Positions 63,758-64,000 of a stretch of 64,000 nucleotides of DNA are shown here, in pieces (the first letter of the stretch is position 1; every line of letters begins with the position of its first letter). The DNA lies in the NCBI GenBank assembly GCA_963759155.1, contig CAVWXX010000008.1, forward strand, positions 62,001 to 126,000, in the 5' to 3' direction. Source of the DNA: SZUA-36 sp963759155 (lineage in GTDB: Bacteria; Pseudomonadota; Gammaproteobacteria; Xanthomonadales; SZUA-36). The translations under genes were made by a program, and so were the position numbers. The notes beneath the pieces are model-generated. The model was given only the letters and a program-made list of their open reading frames with translations, did no database searches and was not told the origin of the DNA.

Positions 63758-64000
63758 GATAAGCCCCCTGGCTTGGTTCGGGTTGATTTAGAAACCGGGT
63801 GATATGGTGACCGGCCTGTTGAGCCTGCTCCATGTGAAAATGATGATGACCATCTTGCATGACGTGCTTGCAATCGGGTATGGCCGCAATACGTTTTTGC
63901 GCCATCTCTTCGCCAAAGTACTTGATCACTGACGGTGAAGTCATCACCAGTGTGGGTGAGCGGATTGCGCCCAGCATATCCAGCGCCTGTGCATCACCGG
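63744..64000 (-). CDS. Alpha/beta hydrolase, C-terminal part, runs off right edge
   Basis: The last 85 codons of a hydrolase-fold protein: IRSPTLVMTSPSVIKYF is the late beta strand before the catalytic acid region and DGHHHFHMEQAQQAG carries the likely catalytic histidine. The frame is open to base 64000, so the N-terminal part and the nucleophile are outside the window. The substrate is unknown. The gene overlaps pyrF. Confidence 0.75.
   Translation of the reverse strand, partial: GDAQALDMLGAIRSPTLVMTSPSVIKYFGEEMAQKRIAAIPDCKHVMQDGHHHFHMEQAQQAGHHITRFLNQPEPSQGAYHVDS

Overview
The window reads as a chromosomal segment of a gammaproteobacterium. It carries PriA, PlsB, PyrF, ArgS, a tail-specific protease (Prc), LipB/LipA, an MreBCD–PBP2–RodA block and a YdbH–YnbE–YdbL trio, all most similar in layout to gammaproteobacterial genomes. 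I cannot name the genus. Gene density is high and overlapping ATGA, GTGA or TGATG start/stop junctions are common in the housekeeping half.

Region 1 (1 to about 16.7 kb) is an accessory biosynthetic locus. On the minus strand an acyl-CoA dehydrogenase runs into a nonribosomal peptide synthetase (NRPS) that leaves the left edge and is broken by two frameshifts. Divergently, a HupE/UreJ-like membrane protein is translationally coupled to an intact C-A-T-E synthetase, followed by a GT1-type glycosyltransferase. Converging on these is a minus-strand series: galE, a GT2, two GT4 glycosyltransferases, a stand-alone adenylating enzyme and a stand-alone carrier protein. Together they suggest a small peptide containing a D-residue, with an aminoacyl unit loaded on the free carrier protein, possibly desaturated, and with sugars attached. 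The product is unknown.

Region 2 (about 16.7 to 24.3 kb) is AT-richer, patchy and decaying. Two 155-bp direct repeats, both copies of the 3' end of a methyltransferase gene, flank a 2.5-kb insert with a methyltransferase, a GT2 and a truncated sulfotransferase. The intact-length methyltransferase copy, a membrane glycosyltransferase and a GT61 gene are all frameshifted. An intact sulfotransferase follows, and a tRNA with anticodon CAT closes the region with its 3' end facing the accessory DNA.

Region 3 (24.4 to 38.7 kb) is core: a PfkB-family kinase, then mreB-mreC-mreD-mrdA-rodA-mltB-rlpA-dacA-DUF493-lipB-lipA in one direction, then prc and a strong terminator. This joins the cell-elongation machinery, peptidoglycan remodelling and lipoate synthesis in one run.

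Region 4 (38.8 to 64 kb) holds a haem-binding DUF3365 protein, a GlsB-type membrane protein, ydbL/ynbE/ydbH for the cell envelope, a META-domain protein, priA, a six-gene MoxR/DUF58/DUF4381/VWA/VWA-TPR/BatD operon, ftsN-like and argS, a TRAP transporter without a visible small permease, plsB, pyrF and the end of an alpha/beta hydrolase. A candidate small RNA or attenuated leader lies between pyrF and plsB.

No CRISPR array, rRNA, intact transposase, integrase or prophage module was seen.
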